From Methylicorpusculum sp. (lineage in GTDB: Bacteria; Pseudomonadota; Gammaproteobacteria; Methylococcales; Methylomonadaceae): a DNA stretch of 37,928 nucleotides. Where the stretch lies: the NCBI RefSeq assembly GCF_030651835.1, contig NZ_JAUSBX010000075.1, positions 1 to 37,928 of the forward strand, in the 5' to 3' direction. This document shows positions 16,780 to 25,674 of the stretch, piece after piece. The position numbers and the translations under genes are program-made. Within the stretch, counting starts at the first letter, position 1. Every line of letters begins with the position of its first letter. The notes beneath the pieces are model-generated. The model was not told the origin of the DNA. It did no database searches and saw only the letters and a program-made list of their open reading frames with translations.

Positions 16780-18279
16780 TTATTGATTTTTTGGCCGCAT
16801 ATGCGGAAACAACAAGACATCACGAATCGACGGCGCATCAGTAAATAGCATCACCAAGCGATCAATGCCTATGCCCTCGCCTGCGGTCGGCGGCATGCCG
16901 TGTTCCAACGCAACAATGTAATCGGCGTCATAATGCATGGCCTCATCGTCTCCGGCTTCCTTTTCTTCCACTTGTTTACGGAAACGTTCGGCTTGGTCTT
17001 CCGCATCATTCAACTCGGTAAATCCATTCGCGATTTCGCGTCCACCAACGAAAAACTCAAACCGATCGGTCACATGGGGATCGTGGTCATTGCGTCTTGC
17101 CAGTGGGGATACTTCCACCGGATACGCAGTGATAAAGGTAGGATTCATTAAGCGGTGTTCAACCGTTTTCTCGAAAATTTCAATTTGAATTTTACCCAAG
17201 CCATAAGTGTCTTTTACCGGAATATTCAAACCGGCGGCGACTTGTGCTGCCGCGTCCCGAGTTTGTAAGTCGGCCAGAGCCAGGTCAGGATTAAATTTTA
17301 GAATCGATTCCAGAACGGTCATGCGATCAAACGGCTTGCCGAAATCATAGTGCTCACCCTGATAGCTGATGATCGCCTGCCCAACCACTTCCTCAGCGAT
17401 GCCGCGCAGCATTGCTTCGGTCAAATCCATCAGATCGCCGTATTCGGCATAGGCCTGATAAAACTCCAGCATCGTAAATTCGGGGTTATGCCGGGTCGAC
17501 AAACCTTCATTCCGGAAATTACGGTTGATTTCAAAAACCCGCTCAAAACCGCCCACAACCAGCCTTTTTAAATACAATTCCGGCGCAATGCGCAAATAAA
17601 GCCCCATGTCCAACGCATTGTGATGGGTTTTAAACGGACGGGCTGTGGCTCCGCCGGGAATCACCTGCATCATCGGCGTTTCAACTTCCAGAAATTGTCT
17701 GCTCACCAGAAATTCACGGATATAGCTGACGATTTTTGTCCGCATCACAAACGTACTGCGCGATTGCTCGCTCATGATCAAATCGAGATAACGCTGGCGG
17801 TATTTGATTTCCTGATCAGCAATACCGTGGAATTTTTCAGGAAGCGGGCGCAGGGCTTTGGTCAACAAACGAATATCATCGACTTTAACGCTCAGCTCAT
17901 CGGTATTGGTTTTAAACAAAACCCCTTCGCCACCGATAATATCGCCGATATCCCATTTTTTGAATTGCTCGTTATAAAAGCCCTCAGGCAACGTATCGCG
18001 GGTCACATAAAGCTGCATTTGCCCGGACATATCCTGGATGTGACAAAAACTGGCTTTACCCATTACGCGACGGGTCATCATCCGCCCCGCCACTTTGACC
18101 CTTACCGGCTCTGCTTCCAGTTCTTCCTTGGTCTTTTCACCATACTCGGCAAGCAACTCACCGACCACCACATTGCGGCGAAAATCGGTAGGAAACGCGA
18201 CACCCTGCTCACGAATATCATTCAGCTTGCTGCGGCGTTGTTTGATTTGTTCTTGTTCGTCTTGTTGTTGTTCAGACAT
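16780..18279 (-). CDS. lysS: Lysyl-tRNA synthetase (class II)
   Basis: LysRS charges tRNA-Lys in the cytosol. The 499-aa protein has an N-terminal OB-fold anticodon-binding domain (about 55-155). The class II catalytic core follows, with motif 2 [20 protein letters not shown] and motif 3 [13 protein letters not shown] near the C-terminus. The length is close to E. coli LysS (505 aa). It lies 75 bp downstream of prfB on the same strand, the gene order seen in many gammaproteobacteria. Confidence 0.98.
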   Translation of the reverse strand: MSEQQQDEQEQIKQRRSKLNDIREQGVAFPTDFRRNVVVGELLAEYGEKTKEELEAEPVRVKVAGRMMTRRVMGKASFCHIQDMSGQMQLYVTRDTLPEGFYNEQFKKWDIGDIIGGEGVLFKTNTDELSVKVDDIRLLTKALRPLPEKFHGIADQEIKYRQRYLDLIMSEQSRSTFVMRTKIVSYIREFLVSRQFLEVETPMMQVIPGGATARPFKTHHNALDMGLYLRIAPELYLKRLVVGGFERVFEINRNFRNEGLSTRHNPEFTMLEFYQAYAEYGDLMDLTEAMLRGIAEEVVGQAIISYQGEHYDFGKPFDRMTVLESILKFNPDLALADLQTRDAAAQVAAGLNIPVKDTYGLGKIQIEIFEKTVEHRLMNPTFITAYPVEVSPLARRNDHDPHVTDRFEFFVGGREIANGFTELNDAEDQAERFRKQVEEKEAGDDEAMHYDADYIVALEHGMPPTAGEGIGIDRLVMLFTDAPSIRDVLLFPHMRPKNQ

Positions 18280-18354
18280 ACTGATTTTTTTTAATTTTGT
18301 ATTTTAAGTTATTTTTTACTTTGTCGAGTTATCGGCCGACAACTGTCAAATCCA

Positions 18355-19453
18355 TCACAACCCACTCTTCAAACTGGCCTCTATAAACTGATCCAGATCA
18401 CCGTCCAACACAGCTTGAGTATTGCCTGTTTCGACGCCGGTGCGTAAATCCTTGATGCGCGACTGGTCCAGCACATAGGAGCGGATCTGGCTACCCCAAC
18501 CTATATCGGATTTGGAATCTTCCAAGGCTTGTTGTTTCTCGCTGCGCTTCATCATTTCCATTTCATACAACTTCGCTTTAAGTTGCTTCATGGCGGTATC
18601 ACGGTTTTTATGTTGTGATCTATCGCTTTGGCATTGCACAACGATGCCGCTGGGACCGTGGGTTATCCGCACGGCGGATTCGGTTTTGTTGATATGCTGT
18701 CCGCCCGCCCCGCTGGCACGGTAAACATCGACACGCAAATCGGCCGGATTGATGTCGATTTCAACATCATCGTTAATTTCAGGTGAGACAAAAACCGATG
18801 CAAACGAGGTATGGCGCCGGTTACCGGAATCAAAAGGTGATTTACGGACCAGACGATGCACGCCTGTTTCGGTTCGCAGCCAGCCAAAAGCATATTCCCC
18901 TTCAAACTTGATGGTTGCGCTTTTTATACCTGCAACATCACCGGGCGACTCTTCAATCAGTTCGGTTTTAAAACCTTTGGCCTCACCCCAACGCAGAAAC
19001 ATCCGTTCTATCATGGAAGCCCAATCCTGAGCTTCTGTGCCACCAGAGCCCGATTGAATATCAAGAAACGCGTTGTTGGCATCCATTTCACCGGAAAACA
19101 TTCTGCGAAACTCCAGATCGGCCACTCTTTTTTCCAGATGTTCCAGATCCGCGACAACGGTATCGACGGTCTCTTCATCGTTTTCCTCAACCGCCATTTC
19201 CAAAAGCTCGCTTGCATCAACCAAACCGCCTTCCAGTTCGTTTATCGTATTGACGATAGTTTCTAACTGAACGCGCTCTTTACCCAAGGTTTGTGCATTT
19301 TCGGGATTGTCCCAGATCTTGGGATTTTCAAGCTCTCTTAAAACCTCAACCAGCCGTTCGTTTTTGGTGTCGTAGTCAAAGATACCCCCTTAGCGCATCA
19401 CCGCGGCTTCTGAGGTCTGCTATTTTATTTTTTATAGGATTGATTTCTTGCAT
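18355..19453 (-). CDS. prfB: Peptide chain release factor 2, with programmed +1 frameshift
   Basis: RF2 ends translation at UGA and UAA. The gene starts at ATG 19453. Frame 0 gives 25 codons ([10 protein letters not shown] and onward) and meets TGA at 19378-19376. The slip site CTT-TGA-C is preceded by an AGGGGG Shine-Dalgarno-like sequence, and the +1 frame continues DYDTKNERL. The total is 365 aa, as in E. coli. SPF falls at residues 205-207 and GGQ at 250-252. Frameshifting lets RF2 regulate its own level. A start inside the second frame alone would lose 55 residues. Confidence 0.97.
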
Positions 19454-19754
19454 GGCTTATCTGTTGCAAATAGAGTTGTGCCGACTTTCAGTTGAATGAC
19501 GGCGCTGAATTTATTAAAAGGCGAATTATAAACGAATACCGGATAACAATCGCTACTGTATCAATGTGAATTGACACAGTCGATTTTCCTTGATCAAAGC
19601 TCGATCCTGAGTGGTAAGCCGGCATTATAACCTTAAACAGTGGAACACTATTCGGCTATGGGCTCGTAACATTTTTAGGCAAAAAGCGAAACATCAGCCA
19701 GGCTGGAGATACTGGCTGCGATAATATTGGCGGAGGTAACTTTAAAAAAGGGAA

Positions 19755-19800
19755 TTTATTTTTAAAATCTCCCCTAACCCCTCTTTTTCAAAGAGGGGGA
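19755..19800. repeat. Short hairpin repeat family B, member 2
   Basis: CCCCTCTTT (19778-19786) and AAAGAGGGG (19790-19798) form a perfect 9-bp stem with a 3-base loop. The preceding AAATCTCCCCTAA matches the layout at 16650-16662. It could also end transcription of the minus-strand suf/Rieske unit. Confidence 0.6.
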
Positions 19801-19810
19801 CTGAATATAG

Positions 19811-19903
19811 TTACGTTGAAAGGACATCAATACCGGCCATAGCTTCTGGACCCCGGCAATCGGTGCAGGACGACACCAACCTTTAACGCAACCAGTGACT
19901 TAA
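19811..19903. repeat. Dispersed repeat family A, diverged member
   Basis: It shares the segment order of copy 1 from CATCAA through TAGCTTCTGGACCCCGGCAA, CGACACC and CTTTAACGC to CAGTGAC. It has lost the first hairpin region and has many substitutions. It ends about 15 bp from the Rieske gene stop. Confidence 0.6.
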
Positions 19904-19917
19904 AAATCAGGAGTAAA

Positions 19918-20238
19918 TCAATCCCACCTGTCGTCTCGCACTTGTACGCGCTTATCTTCGATACGCACTTTGAAACAGGCAATATCCTCATAGGCGGGTG
20001 CTGATTTGACCTGGCCTGTTTTTACGCAGAACCGGGCGCCGTGGCGTGGACAGACAATTTCATCGCCCTGCAGTTCGCCGCTGGCGATTTCCGCGCCATC
20101 ATGACTGCACACATCTTCGATCGCATAAAAACTGCCTTCCAGATTGAAGACGGCGACCTCGACCCCGTCGACATCTACAACTACATGCTCACCCTCGGCC
20201 AGCGCATCCTGACTGACCACATCGACCCATTTGGACAT
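19918..20238 (-). CDS. Rieske [2Fe-2S] ferredoxin
   Basis: This small soluble electron carrier has one Rieske domain. The start at ATG 20238 (106 aa, MSKWVDVV) is supported by AGGAG about eight bases upstream. The cluster ligands are C44 and H46 (CSH) and C63 and H66 (CPRH), in the usual CxH...CxxH order. It resembles the ferredoxin component of non-haem dioxygenases and the ferredoxins found at the end of some suf operons. It follows rsmJ closely and ends the minus-strand cluster; no oxygenase is near. Confidence 0.9.
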   Translation of the reverse strand: MSKWVDVVSQDALAEGEHVVVDVDGVEVAVFNLEGSFYAIEDVCSHDGAEIASGELQGDEIVCPRHGARFCVKTGQVKSAPAYEDIACFKVRIEDKRVQVRDDRWD

Positions 20239-20262
20239 TGATTTGTCTCCTGATAATTCCAC

Positions 20263-21054
20263 TTAAACTTTAAGATAAACATCATAACGCAGCAATTTGC
20301 CGCTAAAACTTTCATGAGGCGCCCCACCTAAAGGCTCCACATCATCGGGACTTTTTACCACCACTTTTTTAGCGGTTGTCTTCATGGCTGCGGCAAATAA
20401 TTGATCCTTGTCCTCATCATCACCCAATAAATCACGTAATACAGTCATGGATTTTTTGGCCAGCGCGGATTTTTTACGTTTAGGAGGAAACATCGGGTCG
20501 AGATAAATACAATCCGGCGCTTGTTCAAGTTCACTTAAAACAGCGATCGCATTTCCGGGCATCAATTCTGGGGGCTCTAGTTTCAAACGACTGACCCAAT
20601 CCAGTTGGGTCAATCGAGTAAATGCATCCGCCAACAGTTCCAGCATGACCGGCGATCGCTCTATACAGCGCAGTTCATAACCCATCCTGAAGATGTGCAG
20701 ACTATCTTGTCCCCAACCTGTGGTTGCATCGATGACCGTTTTGGTTTTTCGGCCGATTGCCTGCGCCAACGCGCCTGTTTTAGGCGCAGGCCAGGAACGC
20801 TGCTCGCCTGGCCTGGGTTCGATTTCGACCGTCATACCGCCTTTTCGCAGCAACTGACGGTCGATGAGCTTAAGTGAACCTTCGCGCCAGCTCAGGAAAA
20901 ACAACTCATGCGGATCAAATCCGGGCGTTGCTGTGGACCTCAGCGGAACTGACAGTCTTTCGGCAAGTTGCTGGTAAATAGCCAAATCCCCCTGCCCTTC
21001 ATAGAGAACAGCAAGTTTACCCCTGTAGGAAAGTGTCATGCCCGCATCAGCCAC
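20263..21054 (-). CDS. rsmJ: 16S rRNA (guanine1516-N2)-methyltransferase RsmJ
   Basis: RsmJ uses S-adenosylmethionine to methylate G1516 of 16S rRNA. The 263-aa protein has a SAM-binding segment DATTGWGQD (109-117) and the catalytic DPMFPPKRK (186-194), both typical of the family. The frame begins with GTG at 21054; an ATG at 21039 (starting MTLSYRGK) is an alternative, and neither has a strong ribosome site. It lies 42 bp after sufU and 24 bp before the Rieske gene, and is probably read with them. Confidence 0.92.
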   Translation of the reverse strand: MADAGMTLSYRGKLAVLYEGQGDLAIYQQLAERLSVPLRSTATPGFDPHELFFLSWREGSLKLIDRQLLRKGGMTVEIEPRPGEQRSWPAPKTGALAQAIGRKTKTVIDATTGWGQDSLHIFRMGYELRCIERSPVMLELLADAFTRLTQLDWVSRLKLEPPELMPGNAIAVLSELEQAPDCIYLDPMFPPKRKKSALAKKSMTVLRDLLGDDEDKDQLFAAAMKTTAKKVVVKSPDDVEPLGGAPHESFSGKLLRYDVYLKV

Positions 21055-21096
21055 TTGGGTATTAAATGTTGCGCAAATAAAAAGAAAAGTCCTGAT

Positions 21097-21549
21097 TTAC
21101 TCGGTTGAGATGGACTTCTGTTCATTCTTTAACGCCGCATCCAGCGTATGCCAGGCCAGCGTGGCGCATTTAACCCGGGCGGGATATTCTCTGACACCGG
21201 CTAATACGGCTAATTTGCCGACCGCCTCCAGTTGAATAGCTTCATCCTTGCCGGTGGTCATTTCATGGAAGGTTTTAAATAACGCTTCGGCTTCCGCTTC
21301 GGTTTTGCCTTTGATGATCTCCGTCATCAATGACACCGAAGCCGTTGAAATGGCGCATCCTGAGCCCTGAAAACTGGCATCTTCGATCACATCGCCAGAC
21401 ATTTTTAAATATAAGGTGAGCCGGTCTCCGCACAAAGGATTGAAGCCTTCGACTTTTCGGTCGGCATTATCCATGACCCGAAAATTGCGCGGGTTACGGT
21501 TGTGGTCAAATATGACCTCCTGGTAGAGATCGCGTAAATCATCAAACAT
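21097..21549 (-). CDS. sufU: Fe-S assembly sulfur-transfer protein SufU
   Basis: SufU accepts persulfide sulfur from SufS and stimulates it. The 150-aa protein has the IscU/NifU N-terminal fold with C40, D42 (CGD), C65 and C128. This set matches the zinc site of SufU proteins. There is no SufE or SufA gene in the operon, so sulfur transfer here uses the SufU route. The ATG overlaps the sufS stop as TAATG. Confidence 0.93.
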   Translation of the reverse strand: MFDDLRDLYQEVIFDHNRNPRNFRVMDNADRKVEGFNPLCGDRLTLYLKMSGDVIEDASFQGSGCAISTASVSLMTEIIKGKTEAEAEALFKTFHEMTTGKDEAIQLEAVGKLAVLAGVREYPARVKCATLAWHTLDAALKNEQKSISTE

Positions 21550-22772
21550 TAGCCAAACACCTCAATCAAAGATTCTATACCGTTCATAAGAACATCTATT
21601 TCCTGTTGGGTATTATACATGGCAAACGAGGCGCGGGCTGTTGCCGGTACTTCGTAAAAATCCATGACCGGCATGGCACAATGATGACCCGCTCGAATGG
21701 CGACACCTAAACTGTCCAGCATGGTCCCAATATCGTGGGGGTGAATTCTGTCCAGCACAAACGAAAGGATGGCGCCTTTTTCGGCCGCTTCACCGATAAT
21801 CCTCAGACCTTTGATTTGTTTGGCTTTTTCTGTTGCATAATTCAGTAATTCAGCTTCATAAGCAGCAATAGCATCCATACCGATATCATTCAGATATTCG
21901 ATAGCCGCCCCCAAACCGATCACATCGGCAATCGACGGCGTTCCTGCTTCAAATTTATAAGGCAGTGAGTTGTATTCCGTTTCTTCAAACGTCACTTTTC
22001 TGATCATATCGCCACCGCCCTGGTACGGCGGCATGGCTTCCAGCAGCGCTCGCTTTCCGTACAAAATACCAACGCCTGACGGCCCGTAGAGTTTATGTCC
22101 GGAAAAGGCGTAAAAATCACAATCCAGCGCCTGAACATCGACCGCCATGTGCGGAATGGCCTGTGCCCCATCCAGCAGCACCGGAATGGATCGACTATGC
22201 GCCAGGTCAATGATATTTTTGACCGGATTAATGGTTCCCAGGGCGTTGGACATGTGGACGACGGCAACCAGCCGGGTTTTGTCGCCTAACAATTTTTCAA
22301 ACTCGGTAACTATCAACTCGCCTTGCTGATTGATAGGCGCCACTTTCAATATGGCCCCGGTTTGCTCGCACAGCATTTGCCAGGGCACGATATTGGAATG
22401 ATGCTCCATCGCGGTAATAAGAATTTCGTCACCGGGTTTCAGATTGGCTTTACCGTAGGTCTGCGCAACCAGATTGATGGATTCGGTTGTACCCTTGGTG
22501 ATAATAATTTCTTTTGTTGAATCGGCATTTATAAACGCGCGGATTTTTTCGCGGGCGCTCTCAAATTTGTCGGTAGACCGCACACTGAGCGTATGAACTC
22601 CACGATGCACATTCGCATAATCATGCCGGTACACATGAGAAATGGTGTCTATCACCGCATTGGGTTTCTGGCACGATGCCGCATTATCCAAATAAACCAG
22701 GGGTTTATTGCGAATCTTTTCTTCCAGAATCGGGAAATCGAGGCGAATTTTTTCTACAGGAAAGTGTGTCAT
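21549..22772 (-). CDS. sufS: Cysteine desulfurase SufS
   Basis: SufS is a PLP enzyme that converts cysteine to alanine and an enzyme-bound persulfide for Fe-S assembly. The 407-aa protein has the PLP lysine K227 in SGHKLYGPSG, H124 in MEHHSN, and the catalytic C365 in RAGHHCAMP, the group II desulfurase pattern. Its length is normal. It follows sufD after 102 bp and overlaps sufU by one base. Confidence 0.97.
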   Translation of the reverse strand: MTHFPVEKIRLDFPILEEKIRNKPLVYLDNAASCQKPNAVIDTISHVYRHDYANVHRGVHTLSVRSTDKFESAREKIRAFINADSTKEIIITKGTTESINLVAQTYGKANLKPGDEILITAMEHHSNIVPWQMLCEQTGAILKVAPINQQGELIVTEFEKLLGDKTRLVAVVHMSNALGTINPVKNIIDLAHSRSIPVLLDGAQAIPHMAVDVQALDCDFYAFSGHKLYGPSGVGILYGKRALLEAMPPYQGGGDMIRKVTFEETEYNSLPYKFEAGTPSIADVIGLGAAIEYLNDIGMDAIAAYEAELLNYATEKAKQIKGLRIIGEAAEKGAILSFVLDRIHPHDIGTMLDSLGVAIRAGHHCAMPVMDFYEVPATARASFAMYNTQQEIDVLMNGIESLIEVFG

Positions 22773-22874
22773 TGTGTGTGTGTCTTAACTAATTTTAAGG
22801 TTTGCTAATTCAACTGCCGAACCGGCGTATTTTACAAAAATTAACGCTCGGCCAATTTTGACGCGTCGCAACCA

Positions 22875-24197
22875 CTACAACCAATCTTTTGAAATACCTT
22901 GTTGCGGAAACCGCTCCAGCACTTGATTCAAAACCAGATCATGCAGACTTTTGATAGTCAGCTTATTCACCATTTCGTTTGCAAATGCGAAAGTCAGCAT
23001 ATTTCTGGCTGTTTCTTCATCAACACAACGCGATTGCAAATAAAACACAGACTTCTCATCCAACTGCCCCACGGTCACACCGTGTGAACATTTGACATCG
23101 TCTGCATAAATTTCCAGTTGCGGCTTGGTGTCGGCCTCGGCATCATCCGATAGCAGTAAATTACGGTTATTCATTTGCGAATCCGTTTTTTGCGCATTTT
23201 CTGCAACGACGACACGTCCCTGAAAGACACCCCGCGACCGCCCCGCCAATACGCCTTTGTACATTTCCCGGCTCACTGCATTCGGCTGTAAATGATTGAT
23301 TCGGGTATGGTTATCCAGATGTTGGCGTTGATTGCCCAGATATAAACCATTGAGATCACATTCGCTGGCATTATCCAGATCGCAGTGAATATCGCATCTG
23401 GCCAATAAGCCGCCAAAAGCAAAGTTATGGTGAATAAAACGCGCATCGCGGGCTTGTTTCACATAGGTCCCCCCAAAGTGATACGCTTTTGCAGATTCGC
23501 ACTGCACTTTATAAAGCGTCAGATTGGCATTGGCTTCAACAAAAACTTCCGTGACGGCAGCAGACAGATAAGCCTGTTCAACGCCAACATAAGTCTCGAT
23601 GACCTGCGCTTCAGCCATGGGCTCCAGCACGATAATTGTGCGAGTCGTCGAAAGCCGCTCTTGCTGCGTCGTTACATGTAGCAATTGAATGGGTTGGGTC
23701 AATGCCTGCTTTTTAGGCACTTTCAAGAACAGGCCGTCACAAAACCACGCCGTATTGAATGCCACAAAGCTGTGTTCATCATCGCTTACGGCTTGAGCAA
23801 AATAAGGTTTAACCTGTTCGGCATCCGTATCAAGACTTTTGGCCAGACTCTGAACCACCACGCCTTCCGGCAAGCCGTCCAATTGCGATAATTCGGCAGA
23901 AAAATAACCGTCAACCAAAACAAAAGACCAGCAATCCGGCAATCTAAAACGGTCTAGCCACTCTTTATCGACAGTAGCACTGGAAGGCTGATCCGTCGGT
24001 ACAAACAGATTTTTCTCAATCCCTGAAACATTCGTATATCGCCATTCCTCTTCCCGGATAGAAGGAAAACCGTTCCCGGTAAATTTATCCAGAGCACTGG
24101 CTCTAAGAGCTGTTAGCCAGGGCGAAGAACGCCCGGGTAAGGCTGGTTCCAGTTTTGAATATTCCGCACTGTAGCGCGTTTTGATGACCGTGTTCAT
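22875..24197 (-). CDS. sufD: Fe-S scaffold complex subunit SufD
   Basis: SufD forms the SufBC2D scaffold that builds Fe-S clusters. The 440-aa protein has the beta-helix SUF domain with the conserved segment DDVKCSHGVTVGQLD, whose histidine corresponds to the residue needed for function in E. coli SufD. The start directly follows the sufC stop (TAA-ATG with no gap). The C-terminal helical region containing LTFAFANEMVNKL is typical. Confidence 0.96.
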   Translation of the reverse strand: MNTVIKTRYSAEYSKLEPALPGRSSPWLTALRASALDKFTGNGFPSIREEEWRYTNVSGIEKNLFVPTDQPSSATVDKEWLDRFRLPDCWSFVLVDGYFSAELSQLDGLPEGVVVQSLAKSLDTDAEQVKPYFAQAVSDDEHSFVAFNTAWFCDGLFLKVPKKQALTQPIQLLHVTTQQERLSTTRTIIVLEPMAEAQVIETYVGVEQAYLSAAVTEVFVEANANLTLYKVQCESAKAYHFGGTYVKQARDARFIHHNFAFGGLLARCDIHCDLDNASECDLNGLYLGNQRQHLDNHTRINHLQPNAVSREMYKGVLAGRSRGVFQGRVVVAENAQKTDSQMNNRNLLLSDDAEADTKPQLEIYADDVKCSHGVTVGQLDEKSVFYLQSRCVDEETARNMLTFAFANEMVNKLTIKSLHDLVLNQVLERFPQQGISKDWL

Positions 24198-24953
24198 TTA
24201 AGCCGCCGCCTGTTTGTTTTCAACCCAACTGTAGCCTTTTTCCTCCAATTCCAACGCCAGCTCGGCACCGCCTGACTTTACGATTTGCCCATGCGCCAGC
24301 ACATGCACAAAATCAGGTTTGATGTAATCGAGCAAGCGTTGATAATGCGTAACCATGACAAAGGAGCGCTCAGGCGACCGCAACGAATTGACACCCTCTG
24401 AAACAATCTTCAATGCGTCAATATCCAGGCCCGAATCGGTTTCATCCATAATGCAAAGCTTGGGTTCCAAAATGGCCATTTGCAGAATTTCATTACGTTT
24501 TTTCTCGCCACCGGAAAAACCTTCATTAACCGCTCTATAAAGAAATTTTTCATCCATTTCCAAAAGGCGCACTTTGTCTTTGACCAGCATCAAAAAGTCC
24601 ATCGCATCCACTTCAGATAAGCCTTGATGCTTGCGTATCGCATTTAGCGCGGCTTTCAGTAAATAAATATTGCTGACACCGGGAATTTCCACCGGATATT
24701 GAAAGGCCAGAAACACACCTTCTCGCGCCCTGACTTCCGGTGCCATTTCGGTTAGATCCTTGCCATCATAAGTAACCGTTCCTTCGGTCACGGTGTAGCC
24801 GCTTTTACCGGACAACACATGGGACAAAGTACTTTTTCCGGAGCCGTTAGGACCCATGATCGCATGAATCTCGCCCGGTTTAATGTGCAGATTGATGCCT
24901 TTAAGAATGGGCTTGTCACCAACGCTAACGTGGAGGTTTTCAATGTTGAGCAT
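24198..24953 (-). CDS. sufC: Fe-S assembly ATPase SufC
   Basis: SufC is the ABC-type ATPase of the SufBC2D complex. The 251-aa protein has Walker A GPNGSGKS (34-41), the signature segment FSGGEKKR and Walker B LCIMDETDSGLD. It lies 78 bp after hepT and is therefore separated from sufB by the toxin-antitoxin pair, whereas sufB and sufC are directly adjacent in most suf operons. A perfect palindrome sits in the gap. Confidence 0.97.
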   Translation of the reverse strand: MLNIENLHVSVGDKPILKGINLHIKPGEIHAIMGPNGSGKSTLSHVLSGKSGYTVTEGTVTYDGKDLTEMAPEVRAREGVFLAFQYPVEIPGVSNIYLLKAALNAIRKHQGLSEVDAMDFLMLVKDKVRLLEMDEKFLYRAVNEGFSGGEKKRNEILQMAILEPKLCIMDETDSGLDIDALKIVSEGVNSLRSPERSFVMVTHYQRLLDYIKPDFVHVLAHGQIVKSGGAELALELEEKGYSWVENKQAAA

Positions 24954-24984
24954 AGTTTTTACCTGACTTTAATTTAATTCGTAG

Positions 24985-25001
24985 GGTACGCATTGCGTAC
25001 C
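24985..25001. repeat. Perfect palindrome between hepT and sufC
   Basis: GGTACGCA (24985-24992) and TGCGTACC (24994-25001) are perfect 8-bp arms around one base. It resembles the short GGGTACGC-type palindromic repeats found between genes in various bacteria. It marks the far side of the module inserted between sufB and sufC, and may be an insertion scar, an mRNA processing hairpin or an operator. Confidence 0.6.
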
Positions 25002-25031
25002 AATTTAAGCATTGCAATCTATTTGCCCCTA

Positions 25032-25394
25032 TTAGGATGGGCGGTTTTGATGGGCTTCGTACCTTTGCAGTTCCAGCAACAAAGGCGGCACATCCGTTTC
25101 AATAATGCTCCATAAAGTATCGTTGTCTATGCCCAGATAACCATGGATCAAACGATTGCGAGTGGCTATCAACTGCCGCCACGGAATTTTAGGAGTGGCT
25201 TTACGCACATCTTCAGGAATATGCGTGGCGGCTTCGCCGATGAGCTCCAAATTACGCACGGTGGCATCATAGGTTATGCCGCTGTTGATAAAATCAGTTT
25301 GGCTAAAGCCTTCGGTATAAGCGATGACTTTTTCGGCAAAACCAATCATGTCATCCCAATAAAAATACCACTCTCTATCAGCACTAGACATCAA
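25032..25394 (-). CDS. hepT: HepT-like HEPN toxin (DUF86)
   Basis: HepT toxins are HEPN-fold RNases that are inactivated by a MntA nucleotidyltransferase partner. The 120-aa helical protein carries the catalytic pattern Rx4HxY as R79, H84 and Y86 (RNRLIHGY), with the usual NLELIGEAATHIP helix before it. Y86 is the expected site of AMP addition by MntA. It overlaps mntA by 11 bp. It is part of the suf transcript by position, which is unusual. All active-site residues are intact, so it is probably functional. Confidence 0.93.
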   Translation of the reverse strand: MMSSADREWYFYWDDMIGFAEKVIAYTEGFSQTDFINSGITYDATVRNLELIGEAATHIPEDVRKATPKIPWRQLIATRNRLIHGYLGIDNDTLWSIIETDVPPLLLELQRYEAHQNRPS

Positions 25395-25674
25395 TCGCTT
25401 CCTGTTCGATAAACGGGCGCAATTGCGGGCGTAAGGCTTTGTCGGTGACTAAATCAACGGCACAACCCAAGCAATCTTCCAGAAAAAAAAGCACACCAAA
25501 ATAACGCTCGGAAGTCGCTAAGCCATCAAACGTGACTAATATATCCACATCGCTTTGGTCGCTGGCTTCGTCGCGGACAGTTGAGCCAAACAAGGCCAGG
25601 CGAACCACACCAAATTGTTGCGCTAATATTGGCTTAATACGAGTCAGCACCTCAAGCGCGGCGGATTTACGCAT
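25384..25674 (-). CDS. mntA: MntA-like minimal nucleotidyltransferase antitoxin
   Basis: MntA antitoxins transfer AMP to the HepT tyrosine and thereby neutralise it. The 96-aa protein has GS (30-31), ten residues, then D42-V-D44 (the GSx10DxD pattern), and a third acidic residue D74 in AVDLV. All three metal-binding aspartates are present. Its ATG overlaps the sufB stop as TAATG, so translation is probably coupled to SufB. The hepT start overlaps its end. Confidence 0.93.
   Translation of the reverse strand: MRKSAALEVLTRIKPILAQQFGVVRLALFGSTVRDEASDQSDVDILVTFDGLATSERYFGVLFFLEDCLGCAVDLVTDKALRPQLRPFIEQEAIDV

Larger units (their letters stand above)
19454..19917. other. Intergenic region with two repeat types
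   Basis: No gene is visible. The region holds the prfB upstream sequence, a family B hairpin at 19755-19800, and a diverged family A element at 19811-19903 directly downstream of the Rieske gene. I see no convincing prfB promoter. Confidence 0.6.

Noticed and set aside
17620-18294. Long 224-aa open frame antisense to lysS
   Set aside because: lysS on the other strand has all class II motifs; the antisense frame has no recognisable domain and is explained by codon bias.
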